A stretch of 64,000 bases of DNA from an uncultured Porphyromonadaceae bacterium (GCA_945873625.1 CAMCDS010000003.1:62001-126000), one strand, 5' to 3'; positions 51,903 through 60,611 are shown, numbered from the stretch's first letter. The notes: generated from the letters alone by a model not told the origin. Numbers and translations are program-made.

Positions 51903-53465
51903 TTATTCCTTTGCCAGGCGTAGATAGTGGGAGGGGGTAACGCCTGTGAGCTTCTTGAAGGCTGCGATGAAATTTGTCGACGAGCGGAAGCCGACGCTTT
52001 CGGCTATTGCCCCGATGGTGTAGTTTCCGTAGTTCTCGGTATCCGACATGCGGCGCAGTGCCGTGTGTATGCGGTATTCATTGATCAACGTGCGGAAGTT
52101 TTTGCCATACCGGTCGTTGATACATGCCGAGACGTATTTTGCATTGACGCCAGCGAGCGAGGCAAGCGACGAAATCGAGAAATCGGGGTCGAGCCATTTG
52201 TCGCTGCTCTCCATCACCTCCTCGATTCTCTTCCCGAGTTCTTCGGTAGATGCTTCGGTGGCGTGCTGCTGCTTATCGGGGCAGTCGGTGTCGGTCGTTT
52301 CTTCAGCTGATTCGGTGTCGGCTGCCGCATCGGGCCCCGGCGCAGCTTCGGCCTGACCCTGTTGCGAGGTCAGAACACCCTCCTCGCGTGTGGCTTCGGC
52401 ATGTTCGCGCCGGGCCGACTGCGCCATCTCACGGTTGCTCTCATAGACCACTCCATAGGCCTTTCTCAGCCTGCGGGAGTTGCGGCTCCAGAAGTAAATC
52501 ACCGCTCCGATGAGGATTATGAGCGCGAGAGCCCATATCATCAGCTGCAGTCGGCTCACCTGAAACTGCAGGGTCTTGATTTTCGACCGCTCCTTACGGT
52601 CGAGTTCACGCTGGTACTGGTCGGAAATCTTGAGGAATGAGTCGGTGTCGAAAGCCGAATCGCGGATTTCGAAATAGCGGTTTATGTGTTCGCTGAGAAG
52701 AGCCGACTTGTCGGGTATGTTCTGATAGATACGTCTATAGCCTCGTTCGGCATCGACGAGCATGCTCGGCACGTGGAAGTCGGAGGCGAGCTGCCGGTAG
52801 CGTTAGAGATAGACGAGGGCCGAGTCAAGCACCCCATGCTCTTCGTAGGTCTGGAAAATTTCCGACACAGGGGTGAGCTGGTGGCGTGGGTCGATTCTGT
52901 CGTTGTTGCGAGCCTCGATGTAGGCGGTCTTCATTATCTCTATCGACTTTTGCCAGTCGGCGAAAGCGCGCTCATAGATGGAATGGCGTATATGTTTCAG
53001 AAATGACTCGAATTCCGGGTCCGACACCGGATTGCGGTCGGCGAGCCTTATGTAGCGGCGGGCCTGCAGGCTGTCGTGCATATAGCAGGCGGCGAGCGCC
53101 ATGTTGCTGATAATCTTAGCGGCAGCCTCCTTGTCGTCGGTCGAGCGGCTTATTTTCAGGCTCTCTTCGTAGCAGCGGAGCGAGCGTCCGTAGTCGTGAT
53201 ACATGAAATGCACGTTTCCGAGCAGACGGTAGCAGAGGTTGAGCGTTGAGTCGAGCTCCGGGTTCCGTTTCAGTTCCGAGGTATGGATTAGAAACTCGTG
53301 GCAGTAGTGCAGCGTCGAGAGGTTGTCGCCGGCCTGATACGACTCCCAGGCGGCGTCCATGATATTGCGGTCGGCGTCGGAGACGTCGACGGTGAAGCGC
53401 GCACGTCCGCAGGCCGCGACGGTCAGCAGAAGGGCGATCAAAGGGATTTACAGGCGTAAACGCAT
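51903..53465 (-). pseudogene. Membrane-bound TPR/AraC-type regulator interrupted by two in-frame TAA stops
   Basis: One continuous 521-codon frame encodes a lipoprotein-like or signal segment (MRLRL-stop-IPLIALLLTVAACG), TPR-like helices (LLGNVHFMYHDYGRSLRCYE), a transmembrane helix (LQLMIWALALIILIGAVIYF), a Glu/Asp/Thr-rich linker and a C-terminal AraC helix-turn-helix (SISSLASLAGVNAKYVSACI, AESVGFRSSTNFIAAFKKLT). TAA stops interrupt it at 53448-53450 and 52803-52805. Everything else stays in frame, so the changes are point mutations. Possible partial products run from TTG 53441 to 52803 and from ATG 52772 to 51903. Confidence 0.8.
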
Positions 53466-53470
53466 GTCGT

Positions 53471-54262
53471 TCAGTGTTGTTTCATCAGTTCGAGGCTGAG
53501 CTGGGTGAAAATGTCGGGAGAGCCGGCCACGGCGCTTATCCCGCGGTCGGGGCGCCATAGCGAGTAGAGGGCTCCGGCTTCAGCGGCTATCAGGCGTCCG
53601 GCGGCCACGTCCCATTCGTGAAGGTTCATCTCCCAGTATCCGTCGAGGAAACCGGCGGCTACGTAGCAGAGGTCGAGTGCGGCCGACCCGAGCCGGCGCA
53701 AACCTCTGAGCTTCGGCGCGATGCGCACGGTCTGGCTGAGATTGTTGTCGGGGTTGGTGTCTTTGTCTACGGGAAATCCCGTGGCTACCACGGCTTCGGC
53801 CAGACGCCGCTTGCCCGAACACTCGATGGGGCGACCGTTGAGGTAGGCGCCTTTTCCGGCCACTGCCTCAAACAGTTCGCCGAGCTTTGGGGCGTAGACC
53901 ACTCCCACGGTGTCGAGTCCGTCGACCTGCACGCCTATCGAGACGGAAAACATCGGCAGGCCCTGGCTGAAATTGGTGGTTCCGTCGAGCGGGTCGATAA
54001 TCCATCTGAGTCGAGCGCGGACGTTTCCGCCCTCGCCCGATTCCTCCGAAAGGATTTCCGAATCGGGGAAACGGCTCAGGATTTCGCCGATGATAAAGCT
54101 TTCGGCCTCCTTGTCGGCGGTGGTTACGATGTCGCTGTCGTTAAACTTGGCGTCGATCCTCAGGTCGGGGTCGCGGAAATAGCGCAGATGTATGTCGCCG
54201 GCGGCGAGAGCTATCTCTTTGGCGGCGAGCAGAAGCGTCAGAGTGTCGCAGTTTGATTCCAT
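53471..54262 (-). CDS. Inositol monophosphatase-family phosphatase
   Basis: 263-aa Li+-sensitive-type phosphatase (SuhB/CysQ superfamily). Metal-binding motifs are EILSEESGEGG, WIIDPLDGTTNF (about residues 88-99) and WDVAAGRLIAAEAGA near residue 215. The substrate may be inositol phosphate or another sugar phosphate. ATG 54262 (MESNCDTLTLLL) is preferred; ATGs at 54280 and 54298 are possible. It ends 5 nt before the start of the interrupted AraC-type gene. Confidence 0.92.
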   Translation of the reverse strand: MESNCDTLTLLLAAKEIALAAGDIHLRYFRDPDLRIDAKFNDSDIVTTADKEAESFIIGEILSRFPDSEILSEESGEGGNVRARLRWIIDPLDGTTNFSQGLPMFSVSIGVQVDGLDTVGVVYAPKLGELFEAVAGKGAYLNGRPIECSGKRRLAEAVVATGFPVDKDTNPDNNLSQTVRIAPKLRGLRRLGSAALDLCYVAAGFLDGYWEMNLHEWDVAAGRLIAAEAGALYSLWRPDRGISAVAGSPDIFTQLSLELMKQH

Positions 54263-54346
54263 GACAAAGCCTTTTTGCATTCGGAGCGGACGTCGCACGG
54301 ATGCGACTGTCTCCGCTCTTTTAAACGCGGGGCTGAGCGCACGGGT

Positions 54347-54628
54347 TCAGCGCGGCATCTCCATCGTGTTGAGATGCATCTCCGAGTTAGCGCGCATTAT
54401 GCCGACATACTTTGCGAAATGCTCCGAAGCCGAATGGCGGTCGAGAGCCTCGCGGTCGGCCCACGTCTCGCAGATCATCATGATGTCGGGCGTGCGGTCG
54501 CTGATGAAGAGGCCGTAGTCCACGCATCCCTCCTCGCGGAGCGATTCGGCCACGAGCTTGCGGGCGGCTTCCGCCACTGTGGTGCGGTTTTCAGGTGTAG
54601 TCTTTATGAAACAGTTGAGTCTGAGCAT
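54347..54628 (-). CDS. Antibiotic-biosynthesis-monooxygenase-like protein (YgiN type)
   Basis: 93-aa ABM-fold dimeric alpha-beta barrel protein with the family pattern: MLRLNCFIKTTPENRTTVAE, then EEGCVDYGLFISDRTPDIMM, ETWADREALDRHSASEHFAK. Members act on quinols, haem or aromatic polyketides without cofactors; the substrate here is unknown. It starts 24 nt after the DMT transporter stop and could share its transcript. Confidence 0.88.
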   Translation of the reverse strand: MLRLNCFIKTTPENRTTVAEAARKLVAESLREEGCVDYGLFISDRTPDIMMICETWADREALDRHSASEHFAKYVGIMRANSEMHLNTMEMPR

Positions 54629-54652
54629 GATGGTATGGTGAGTTTGGATAAA

Positions 54653-55615
54653 TTATTCTATTTTCTTTTTGAGCTTTCCCCCTCCGGGATTCCACTTGTC
54701 GCTGAGCACGAGGCCTCCGATGATGAGCACGCATCCGATGTAGCCCACAAGGTAGATTACCTCTCCGAGCACGATATAGGCGGCTATCATGGTAACCAGC
54801 GGCTGCAGGTAGAGATAGTTGTTGGTGAGCACGGGGCCGAGCACGTTCATCACCTCGTTCCAGATGAGGTAAGCGCAGCATGAGCACATGATAACGAGGA
54901 AGAGGAAGTTGAGCATTAATTTAGGCTGCGAGATGTCGAAGAGGAGGTGGAGGTGGTAGGGTTCAGACTGGAACAAGAGAAGCGGCAGAGCTGTTATCAC
55001 GCCGTAGAAGAAGAGCTTACGGGTGATGAAGAGGGAAGAGTAGTGAGGTATGAGGCTCTTCACCACGATTGTGTATATTGCCCAGGAGAGCGATGCCGAC
55101 AGAGCGAGGAGGTCGCCTTTGGGCTTGATTACGAATCCCTCTCCGTGGCTGAATATGATGCAAACCACACCGGCGAAGGCAATCAGCGAGCCGATGGCTT
55201 CTCCCACCTTGATGCGGGTGTGGAAAATGATTGCCACGAGAATTGTGGTGAAAATCGGCGAGACGGAAGCGAGGAGCGAGACGTTGCCGGCGGTGGTATT
55301 GTTGAGCGCGAAGTTTTCAGTGATGAAGTAGAGAGAACCGGAGCAGACGCCACAGATGAGGAAGTTGAGCTCGTCGCGCCAGTTGTTAGACCGTATGTGC
55401 TTGAATGTCAGTAAAAGCAGCAGAATGTAAGCCGCAGCAAAGCGATAGACGAACATTTCTACCGGGGTGAAGCCTCCGCCACCGCTTTCTGTCGGGAGCA
55501 TGAGCACTTTGGTGCAGAGGAACGATGTGCCCCATGCGCATGCGGCGAGCAGGGCGCCGATGTTGGCTATTACCTTGACGTACTTTGAATTACGCATTGA
55601 TATCTGAGCGTTCAT
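54653..55615 (-). CDS. DMT-superfamily (EamA) transporter
   Basis: 320-aa inner-membrane protein with ten predicted helices in two EamA repeats (ACAWGTSFLCTKV in the first, LSASLSWAIYTIVVKSLIPH in the second), probably a metabolite exporter. A basic tail (GGGKLKKKIE) follows the last helix. The start MNAQISMRNSKY is chosen because upstream in-frame ATGs lie on the far side of, or within, the promoter region (TACTTTTG at 55663-55670). It is independent of the ncRNA upstream, which has its own terminator. Confidence 0.93.
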   Translation of the reverse strand: MNAQISMRNSKYVKVIANIGALLAACAWGTSFLCTKVLMLPTESGGGGFTPVEMFVYRFAAAYILLLLLTFKHIRSNNWRDELNFLICGVCSGSLYFITENFALNNTTAGNVSLLASVSPIFTTILVAIIFHTRIKVGEAIGSLIAFAGVVCIIFSHGEGFVIKPKGDLLALSASLSWAIYTIVVKSLIPHYSSLFITRKLFFYGVITALPLLLFQSEPYHLHLLFDISQPKLMLNFLFLVIMCSCCAYLIWNEVMNVLGPVLTNNYLYLQPLVTMIAAYIVLGEVIYLVGYIGCVLIIGGLVLSDKWNPGGGKLKKKIE

Positions 55616-55662
55616 GGTATAGTAAGTTAATTCTGACAGTCGGAGAGAACGGATTTTGATTG

Positions 55663-55670
55663 CAAAAGTA
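55663..55670 (-). promoter_or_regulatory. Promoter core for the DMT transporter
   Basis: Reads TACTTTTG on the minus strand, 47 nt upstream of the ATG at 55615 and downstream of the ncRNA terminator. Confidence 0.55.
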
Positions 55671-55724
55671 GTCAAAATCGCCGACATACCCAATTCTTTG
55701 CCTCGATTATTGCAGGGGATGTCT

Positions 55725-55759
55725 AAAAAAAGAGTCAGGCGTCCGGTAGCGGACGCCTG
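55725..55759 (-). terminator. Terminator of the unidentified RNA
   Basis: Perfect 10-bp stem CAGGCGTCCG/CGGACGCCTG with a 4-nt loop (55736-55759), followed on the minus strand by ACTC and a T7 run. Confidence 0.92.
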
Positions 55760-56066
55760 AGAGGATGTGCAATCGTTTCCATCCTAATAACACTAATCGT
55801 TTTCCGGCACTTCGGCACGGATGATAGTTCCATGATTCACATCACAGACCACAAGAGCATAACAGCAGACGCAGCGCTTACGGATTGCACATCACCGGAT
55901 TCGCACCGGCAGGATCAGGACTTGCCGCGTATGCATTTCATCATTCACTATTATTATTCACTTGTATCCTTTGTCGGTTCCGAGCCTTGCAGGCCGCACG
56001 TGCAGGAGAGGAGGCAGGCTGCTTTAAGACCCGGCAAGCGTCTCCCTTTCGGGGCATACGCTTTCG
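55725..56066 (-). ncRNA. Unidentified structured RNA of about 340 nt
   Basis: A free-standing transcription unit without an ORF. It has a promoter core TAATTTTG (56072-56079), strong internal pairing and a near-ideal terminator. Stems include AAGCGT/ACGCTT capped by CCC-GAAA-GGG at the 5' end, CCGG-TGCGAAT-CCGG near the middle, and an 11-bp perfect pair GATGTGCAATC/GATTGCACATC (55764-55774 with 55883-55893) closing a 3' domain. I find no RNase P, SRP, tmRNA or clear cobalamin-riboswitch signature. A 6S-type RNA or lineage-specific RNA are options. Confidence 0.6.
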
Positions 56067-56071
56067 GACTG

Positions 56072-56079
56072 CAAAATTA
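56072..56079 (-). promoter_or_regulatory. Promoter core of the unidentified RNA
   Basis: Reads TAATTTTG on the minus strand. Predicted initiation is near 56066. It lies downstream of the LuxR-type gene's stop, so the RNA is separate from that operon. Confidence 0.6.
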
Positions 56080-56123
56080 CGCATTTATGGCCGATAAGTC
56101 GGAAAGCCTGATGTTAAAAAACA

Positions 56124-56723
56124 TTAAATCTTTATTTCAGCGAGGTCTACGAGGCGGTTGACAATGGCATAGATCGTGAGTCCGGTGGCGCTGTGGATCT
56201 CGAGTTTGCGCGCTATGTTGCGCCTGTGGGTCATCACGGTATGGACCGAAATAAAGAGGCGGTCGGCTATCTCCTTGTTGGTCAATCCCTTCACCACGAG
56301 TGTGATAATCTCCTTCTCGCGCTGGCTCAGGGGCTCGCGGTCGGTGTCGGTCTCAGAGCCTGAATCTACGAGGGCGCGAATCTTGGCGGCTATTGTCGGG
56401 AGGTCGTCGACTACCGACACGGCGTCGTCGTAGAGACGGAGCGTCTGTTGCGGCAGCTGGCTGACGGCTACGGCCACTATGCGGATGTCGTAGCCGGCGT
56501 CGTGGCGGAGCTGCTGAGGGTCGAAAGCCCCTCCGAACGTGGGGTTGACCACCACGATGTCGATATGCGCGCTGCTAAGGCAGTCGAGCAGTTCGGGGTA
56601 AGTATGCGCCTCGATGGCGCGGGCCTGCACCCCGGGGAGGCGGCAGAGGCAGAAGCTGAGCCCGGCCGAGATGACGGGCGAGGTCTCGGCCACCACTATG
56701 TGGATTTTACCGTCGCGGCTCAT
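56124..56723 (-). CDS. LuxR-family response regulator with a degenerate receiver domain
   Basis: 199 aa. The N-terminal receiver-like domain (KIHIVVAETSPVISAGLSFC) has Asn60 in VVVNPTFGG where the phosphorylated Asp should be, so conventional phosphorylation is unlikely. The C-terminal NarL/FixJ-type helix-turn-helix is normal (LSQREKEIITLVVKGLTNKE then IADRLFISVHTVMTHRRNIA). ATG overlaps the hemerythrin stop by 4 nt, indicating translational coupling. The pair probably senses redox or NO conditions and controls transcription; targets are unknown. Confidence 0.9.
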   Translation of the reverse strand: MSRDGKIHIVVAETSPVISAGLSFCLCRLPGVQARAIEAHTYPELLDCLSSAHIDIVVVNPTFGGAFDPQQLRHDAGYDIRIVAVAVSQLPQQTLRLYDDAVSVVDDLPTIAAKIRALVDSGSETDTDREPLSQREKEIITLVVKGLTNKEIADRLFISVHTVMTHRRNIARKLEIHSATGLTIYAIVNRLVDLAEIKI

Positions 56724-57427
56724 TGCGGAGTCTCTCTTGAGCCCGTCTCCTTCTCGAGCCTTACTATGGCCGGCACCAGAAGCTCGTCTTCCACCATGCA
56801 GTGGCTGCGCAGCTCCTCCTCGCAGCGGTAGATGTCGTAGAGGGCGGCGTTGAGCAGGTTGGAGTCGGCGTCGCCGGGTCCGTATTTGATGATGATGCTT
56901 TTCAGCTCGTGGAGTCGCGACGACACCTCTTCGTGGTGGTCGCTGTAGGTGCCGATGCTGAAGCCCGGCTTCGCTCCCGGCGAAGGAAGCGACTCGATGT
57001 AGGCGAACACGGTGCGGTCTTCATACTCCATGTGGGTGCGCACTTCGGCCACATATTCGTCGAAGAACTTGAGTATCAGTATCGATACGCTGTCGGTGCG
57101 CATGGGAATGCCGTCGAGCAGCCTGCGCCTGATGGAAGGCAGCAGCCAGTCGAGGAAGTAGGCATGGCTTTGTTTGAGATAATGGAGCAGAGAGCTTACC
57201 GACACGTGGGCGGCCGCGTCGGCGTGGGCGTAGCCGTCGACCACGAAGTTGACTACGGAGAGGAACGTGTCGCAGTCCACCCCGGAGGCGGAGCACACTT
57301 CTCTCACGGTCTGGTCGCCGAAGCCCACGCTGATGCCGAACCGGCTCATCACCTGGATGAGGCGGTAGTCGTCGGCTATGAGCCGGGCCATCTTCTCGTC
57401 GGGGGAATAGTGGTATTTCGATTCCAT
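56720..57427 (-). CDS. Hemerythrin-domain protein (YtfE/ScdA-like)
   Basis: 235-aa di-iron protein related to the RIC family that repairs Fe-S clusters or senses O2/NO. An N-terminal DUF542-like segment (VGFGDQTVREVCSASGVDCD) precedes a hemerythrin four-helix bundle with candidate ligands in SHAYFLDWLLP, HMEYEDRTVF, DHHEEV and EELRSHCMVEDELL. ATG 57427 (MESKYHYSP) is preferred over 57436. It is co-translated with the LuxR-type regulator and has a leader of about 160 nt containing a CCCCGGAGC/GCTCCGGGG hairpin (57493-57521). Confidence 0.9.
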   Translation of the reverse strand: MESKYHYSPDEKMARLIADDYRLIQVMSRFGISVGFGDQTVREVCSASGVDCDTFLSVVNFVVDGYAHADAAAHVSVSSLLHYLKQSHAYFLDWLLPSIRRRLLDGIPMRTDSVSILILKFFDEYVAEVRTHMEYEDRTVFAYIESLPSPGAKPGFSIGTYSDHHEEVSSRLHELKSIIIKYGPGDADSNLLNAALYDIYRCEEELRSHCMVEDELLVPAIVRLEKETGSRETPQ

Positions 57428-57592
57428 GGATATCATTTAGCTTTTGCGGAAGGGGTACGAAGGGCAAGGTCGGTGTCAGAGAGGCAGTTTGCCCCGGAGC
57501 GACGCTCACGCGGCTCCGGGGAAATGCCTAACTTAAATCTAATTAACTATGCGGCCTTCATGCCGAATTCTGCTTAGTGGTTTTTCACATTG

Positions 57593-57600
57593 CAAAATTA
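57593..57600 (-). promoter_or_regulatory. Promoter core for the hemerythrin-LuxR operon
   Basis: Reads TAATTTTG on the minus strand. Initiation near 57586 leaves a structured leader of about 160 nt before the ATG at 57427. Confidence 0.55.
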
Positions 57601-57638
57601 CAACCGTTCCGCTGCGCCGGCAATCCCGAAAAGTAGGT

Positions 57639-57675
57639 AAAAGAGCGTCGGGCGCATACCTACATCGAGCGACGC
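57639..57675 (-). terminator. Possible terminator of the pyrBI-flavin reductase operon
   Basis: On the minus strand GCGTCG pairs with CGACGC across a long loop, followed by TCTTTT, 7 nt after the flavin reductase stop. Confidence 0.5.
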
Positions 57676-57681
57676 CGCCGT

Positions 57682-58248
57682 TCAGGGCTTCTTGCGCACC
57701 GAGAATCCGAAGCCTCCGATGGCAGGGCCAAGTTCGTGGTAAAACCCATGACTGTAGGTGATTAGCCCCGCTTTATCGAGGTCGAGGCGACCCGTGGCCG
57801 GGTCGATCCAGCGCGAGTCGGCCCTGACGCCGAGCACTTCGGCTATGAACATCGAATGGCTGCCCAGACGCTCGATGCGCTTCACGCGGCACTCAATCGA
57901 GATGGGCGACTCCGCGATGGACGGCGACTTCACTTTCTCGCCGGGCACCGGGGTAAGTCCCGTCTCCTTCCATTTGTCGTAGTCGCGGCCCGAGCGCACG
58001 CCGGCCCAGTCTGTGGCGCGCGCCATGTCGGCGGTCGTGAGGTTGATGGTGAACTCCATGCACTTCTCAAGAATCGGGTAGGAAGCCCGCTCGGGGCGCA
58101 CGGATATATAGCACATGGCCGGATCGGTGCATATAGTACCGGTCCAGGCCACGGTCAGCATGTTCCATTCCTCCGGAGAGGCACCGCATGTTACGAGCAC
58201 CGCCGGCAACGGATATATCATCGTGCCGGGTTTCCAGCTCTCTTTCAT
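57682..58248 (-). CDS. Flavin reductase-like FMN-binding protein
   Basis: 188-aa protein of the flavoredoxin/flavin reductase family: start KPGTMIYPLPAVLVTCGASP, then NMLTVAWTGTICTDPAMCYI, ISVRPERASYPILEK and the C-terminal GFSVRKKP. It probably binds FMN and transfers electrons or reduces free flavin. ATG overlaps the pyrI stop by 4 nt, so it is the third gene of the pyrBI operon. A link to pyrimidine synthesis is not obvious; it may be a passenger. Confidence 0.92.
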   Translation of the reverse strand: MKESWKPGTMIYPLPAVLVTCGASPEEWNMLTVAWTGTICTDPAMCYISVRPERASYPILEKCMEFTINLTTADMARATDWAGVRSGRDYDKWKETGLTPVPGEKVKSPSIAESPISIECRVKRIERLGSHSMFIAEVLGVRADSRWIDPATGRLDLDKAGLITYSHGFYHELGPAIGGFGFSVRKKP

Positions 58249-58706
58249 TTCAGCACTATTGAGTCGCCGCTGAGTTCATGCTCGCAGTAGTGGCAGCGGA
58301 GCGTTACGGGGTTGCGGTCCACCACCTCGAAGCGCGAGGGGATAGGCTCGTTGCGGCTCACGCATTTGGGGTTGTCGCAGCATACGAGTCCGACGATTTC
58401 GCCGGGGAGCGCCACCGGCTGCTTGTCGACCACCTCGTAGTCGCGGATGGTGTTGACCACGGCCGTCGGGGCGATGATGGCTATGCGGCTGAGGGTCTCG
58501 GGCGAGAAGAAGGTGTCGGCCACCTTGATTATACCCTTCTTTCCGAGCCGGTTGCTCTGAAGGTTGTAGCCGATGGTAACGCTCACTCCGAGGTCGGCGA
58601 TGCCGAGGAGGTCGACGGCCTTGAAGAGCGCGTCGGAGGGTATGCGGTCGATCACTGTGCCGTCGCGGAGGGCGGCCACTGCGAGTTCTTTGCTTTTTTC
58701 GCTCAT
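58245..58706 (-). CDS. pyrI: Aspartate carbamoyltransferase regulatory chain PyrI
   Basis: 153-aa regulatory subunit that binds nucleotides for feedback control of PyrB. The N-terminal allosteric domain has AALRDGTVIDRIPSDALFKA, and the C-terminal zinc domain has CDNPKC (about residues 109-114) and CHYC (about 138-141), the four zinc ligands that hold the catalytic contact. It starts 25 nt after pyrB. Confidence 0.97.
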   Translation of the reverse strand: MSEKSKELAVAALRDGTVIDRIPSDALFKAVDLLGIADLGVSVTIGYNLQSNRLGKKGIIKVADTFFSPETLSRIAIIAPTAVVNTIRDYEVVDKQPVALPGEIVGLVCCDNPKCVSRNEPIPSRFEVVDRNPVTLRCHYCEHELSGDSIVLK

Positions 58707-58731
58707 AGTATATGTATGGTTAAGGAGATGG

Positions 58732-59685
58732 TCAGTGGATGTCGGCGGGCACCTTGATGCCGAGTGCGGTGCATATCATGGCCTGACGGGCGAAGAGTCC
58801 GTTTTTGGCCTGCTGGAAATAGTAGGCCTTGGGGCTGTCGTCCACGTCTTGGTCTATCTCGTTGACTCTCGGCAGCGGATGGAGCACGCGGAGGTTGTCG
58901 GGAGCCACGTCGAGCATTCTTGCGTCGAGGTTGTAGAGGTCTTTGACGCGCTCATACTCCATGAGGTCGGTGAAGCGCTCGCGCTGCACGCGGGTCATAT
59001 ATAGGATGTCGGTCGAAGCGATGATTTCGGGCGAGAAATCGGTCGACTCGCGGTATTCGATTCCGTTGCGGTCGCAGAAAGTGCGAAACTCCTCGGGCAT
59101 ACGCAGCTCGTCGCAGGCCACGAAGTTGAACTTCACGCGGAAGTGGCTGAGGGCCATGAGCAGCGAGTGGACGGTGCGGCCGTATTTGAGGTCGCCCACC
59201 ATCGTTACGGTGATGTCGTCGAGGCGTCCCTGGGTCTTGAATATCGAATAGAGGTCGAGCATCGTCTGCGAGGGATGCTGGTGGGCACCGTCGCCGGCGT
59301 TGATGACGGGCACTTCCGTAACCTCCGAGGCATAGCGTGCCGCTCCTTCGAGGTAATGGCGCATCACGATGAGGTCGACGTAGTTGGCCACCATCTTGAT
59401 GGTGTCTTTGAGCGTCTCGCCCTTCGATGTGGATGTGGCCGCCGGGTCGGAGAATCCGATGATGCGGCCTCCGAGGCGGTTGACTGCCGTCTCGAAGCTG
59501 AGGCGGGTGCGGGTAGAGGGTTCGAAGAAAAGTGTGGCGACCACCTTGCCGTCGAGCAGGCGGCTGTTGGGGTGTTCCTCGAAGTAGGCGGCGAGTTTCA
59601 GAAGCGATAGAATCTCATCTTTCGACAGGTCGGCTATCGAAACGATGCTTCTCGTGGGGTTTTCGTTAGCGGAAGGCATATTCAT
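58732..59685 (-). CDS. pyrB: Aspartate carbamoyltransferase catalytic chain PyrB
   Basis: Second step of pyrimidine synthesis, joining carbamoyl phosphate and aspartate. 317 aa. The carbamoyl-phosphate site is [15 protein letters not shown] at about residues 53-67. Other family blocks are [53 protein letters not shown] and [13 protein letters not shown] 59685 or 59679 could start. The leader of about 110 nt from a promoter at 59805-59812 holds two stable hairpins (GCCGGCG/CGCCGGT and CGCGGC/GCCGCG), which may matter for regulation. Confidence 0.97.
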   Translation of the reverse strand: MNMPSANENPTRSIVSIADLSKDEILSLLKLAAYFEEHPNSRLLDGKVVATLFFEPSTRTRLSFETAVNRLGGRIIGFSDPAATSTSKGETLKDTIKMVANYVDLIVMRHYLEGAARYASEVTEVPVINAGDGAHQHPSQTMLDLYSIFKTQGRLDDITVTMVGDLKYGRTVHSLLMALSHFRVKFNFVACDELRMPEEFRTFCDRNGIEYRESTDFSPEIIASTDILYMTRVQRERFTDLMEYERVKDLYNLDARMLDVAPDNLRVLHPLPRVNEIDQDVDDSPKAYYFQQAKNGLFARQAMICTALGIKVPADIH

Positions 59686-59804
59686 TTGTCGTTAGTAACC
59701 AGCTTCTTGATAAGCCGCGGCTTGAAGGCCGCGAGCGTCCTGTAGAGTCGGGAGGGGAGTGGACCGGCGTCGCTGTGGCGCCGGCTCCGAGTCTCCGGAT
59801 AGTG

Positions 59805-59812
59805 CAAAGTTA
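59805..59812 (-). promoter_or_regulatory. pyrBI promoter core
   Basis: Reads TAACTTTG on the minus strand, about 120 nt upstream of pyrB. It lies just beyond the stop of the alkylation-repair gene. Confidence 0.6.
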
Positions 59813-59858
59813 GCAAAAAAAACCGAAATGCCCCATAAAGCGCCCGTTAAAAATGAAA

Positions 59859-60611
59859 TCAGGGTTTAGCTTCGCGGACCCGGGCCTCCATGAAGTAGCG
59901 CCGGCGTGGCTCGGGAAGCCTCTCGACGGCATAGCGCAGCATGGTGCGGGGCATGCCGGCGGCGTGCGCTTCAAGAAAGGCGAGCATCGGAGGCAGGCCG
60001 GCGGTGCGCTTGCCGCATTCGCGCAGCATCCATCCGGTGGCCTTGTGGATAAGGTCGTGGCTGTGTGTCAGATACCTTTCGGCTATGGCGAGCGTCGGCT
60101 CGAAGATGTCGTTCTTTATAAGTGTAAGCGTCGCCACTATCGCCACCCTCTGGTGCCAGAGTTTCCCCTCCATGGCTGAGAGGCGGTCGAGCACCGGCAT
60201 CATCTCCGGATTTGACGCTATGTGGCGGCCGAGTAGCTTCGGAGCCGAGAGGTCGACGAGGTCCCAGTTGTCGGCGCGGTCGAGGATGCCGAGGTAGAGG
60301 TCTATTGCTTCAGAGCAGAGGCGGCCGTCTCCTTTTCTGGCGGCGCGGTGGTATATGTCGGTGAGGGTCAGAAAACCGGCCAGACGCACTTCGTGCCATT
60401 CCGAGAGCGTCAGGGCGTCGGCGTCGGCGAGAGTGGCCTCGGCCGAATGTCGCTTCACTACGGTGCGGGTGTCGGGCACGCGGATGCCGAGAAACCGGTC
60501 GCCCTCGCCGTATTCTCCCGGGGCGGTCTTGAAGAAGCGCATCAGATGGGCGGCCTGCGCCGGGTTGGCGAGGGCCGTGAGCTCGCGGGTGATTGTGTCT
60601 GCGGTGTTCAT
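59859..60611 (-). CDS. DNA alkylation repair protein (AlkD family)
   Basis: 250-aa HEAT-like-repeat DNA glycosylase family protein: MRFFKTAPGEYGEGDRFLGI then RVPDTR at the N-terminus, DNWDLVDLSAPKLLGRHI in the middle, and LIHKATGWMLRECGKR near the end, all typical of AlkD-like proteins that remove alkylated bases. The start at 60611 overlaps the acyltransferase stop by 4 nt; a longer same-strand extension runs antisense-like through that gene and is rejected. Confidence 0.93.
   Translation of the reverse strand: MNTADTITRELTALANPAQAAHLMRFFKTAPGEYGEGDRFLGIRVPDTRTVVKRHSAEATLADADALTLSEWHEVRLAGFLTLTDIYHRAARKGDGRLCSEAIDLYLGILDRADNWDLVDLSAPKLLGRHIASNPEMMPVLDRLSAMEGKLWHQRVAIVATLTLIKNDIFEPTLAIAERYLTHSHDLIHKATGWMLRECGKRTAGLPPMLAFLEAHAAGMPRTMLRYAVERLPEPRRRYFMEARVREAKP

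Noticed and set aside
55725-56066. Cobalamin riboswitch
   Set aside because: A GGTGCGAATCC-like stretch is present, but I could not find the B12 box or the rest of the core, and the RNA ends in a terminator before a gene that has its own promoter.
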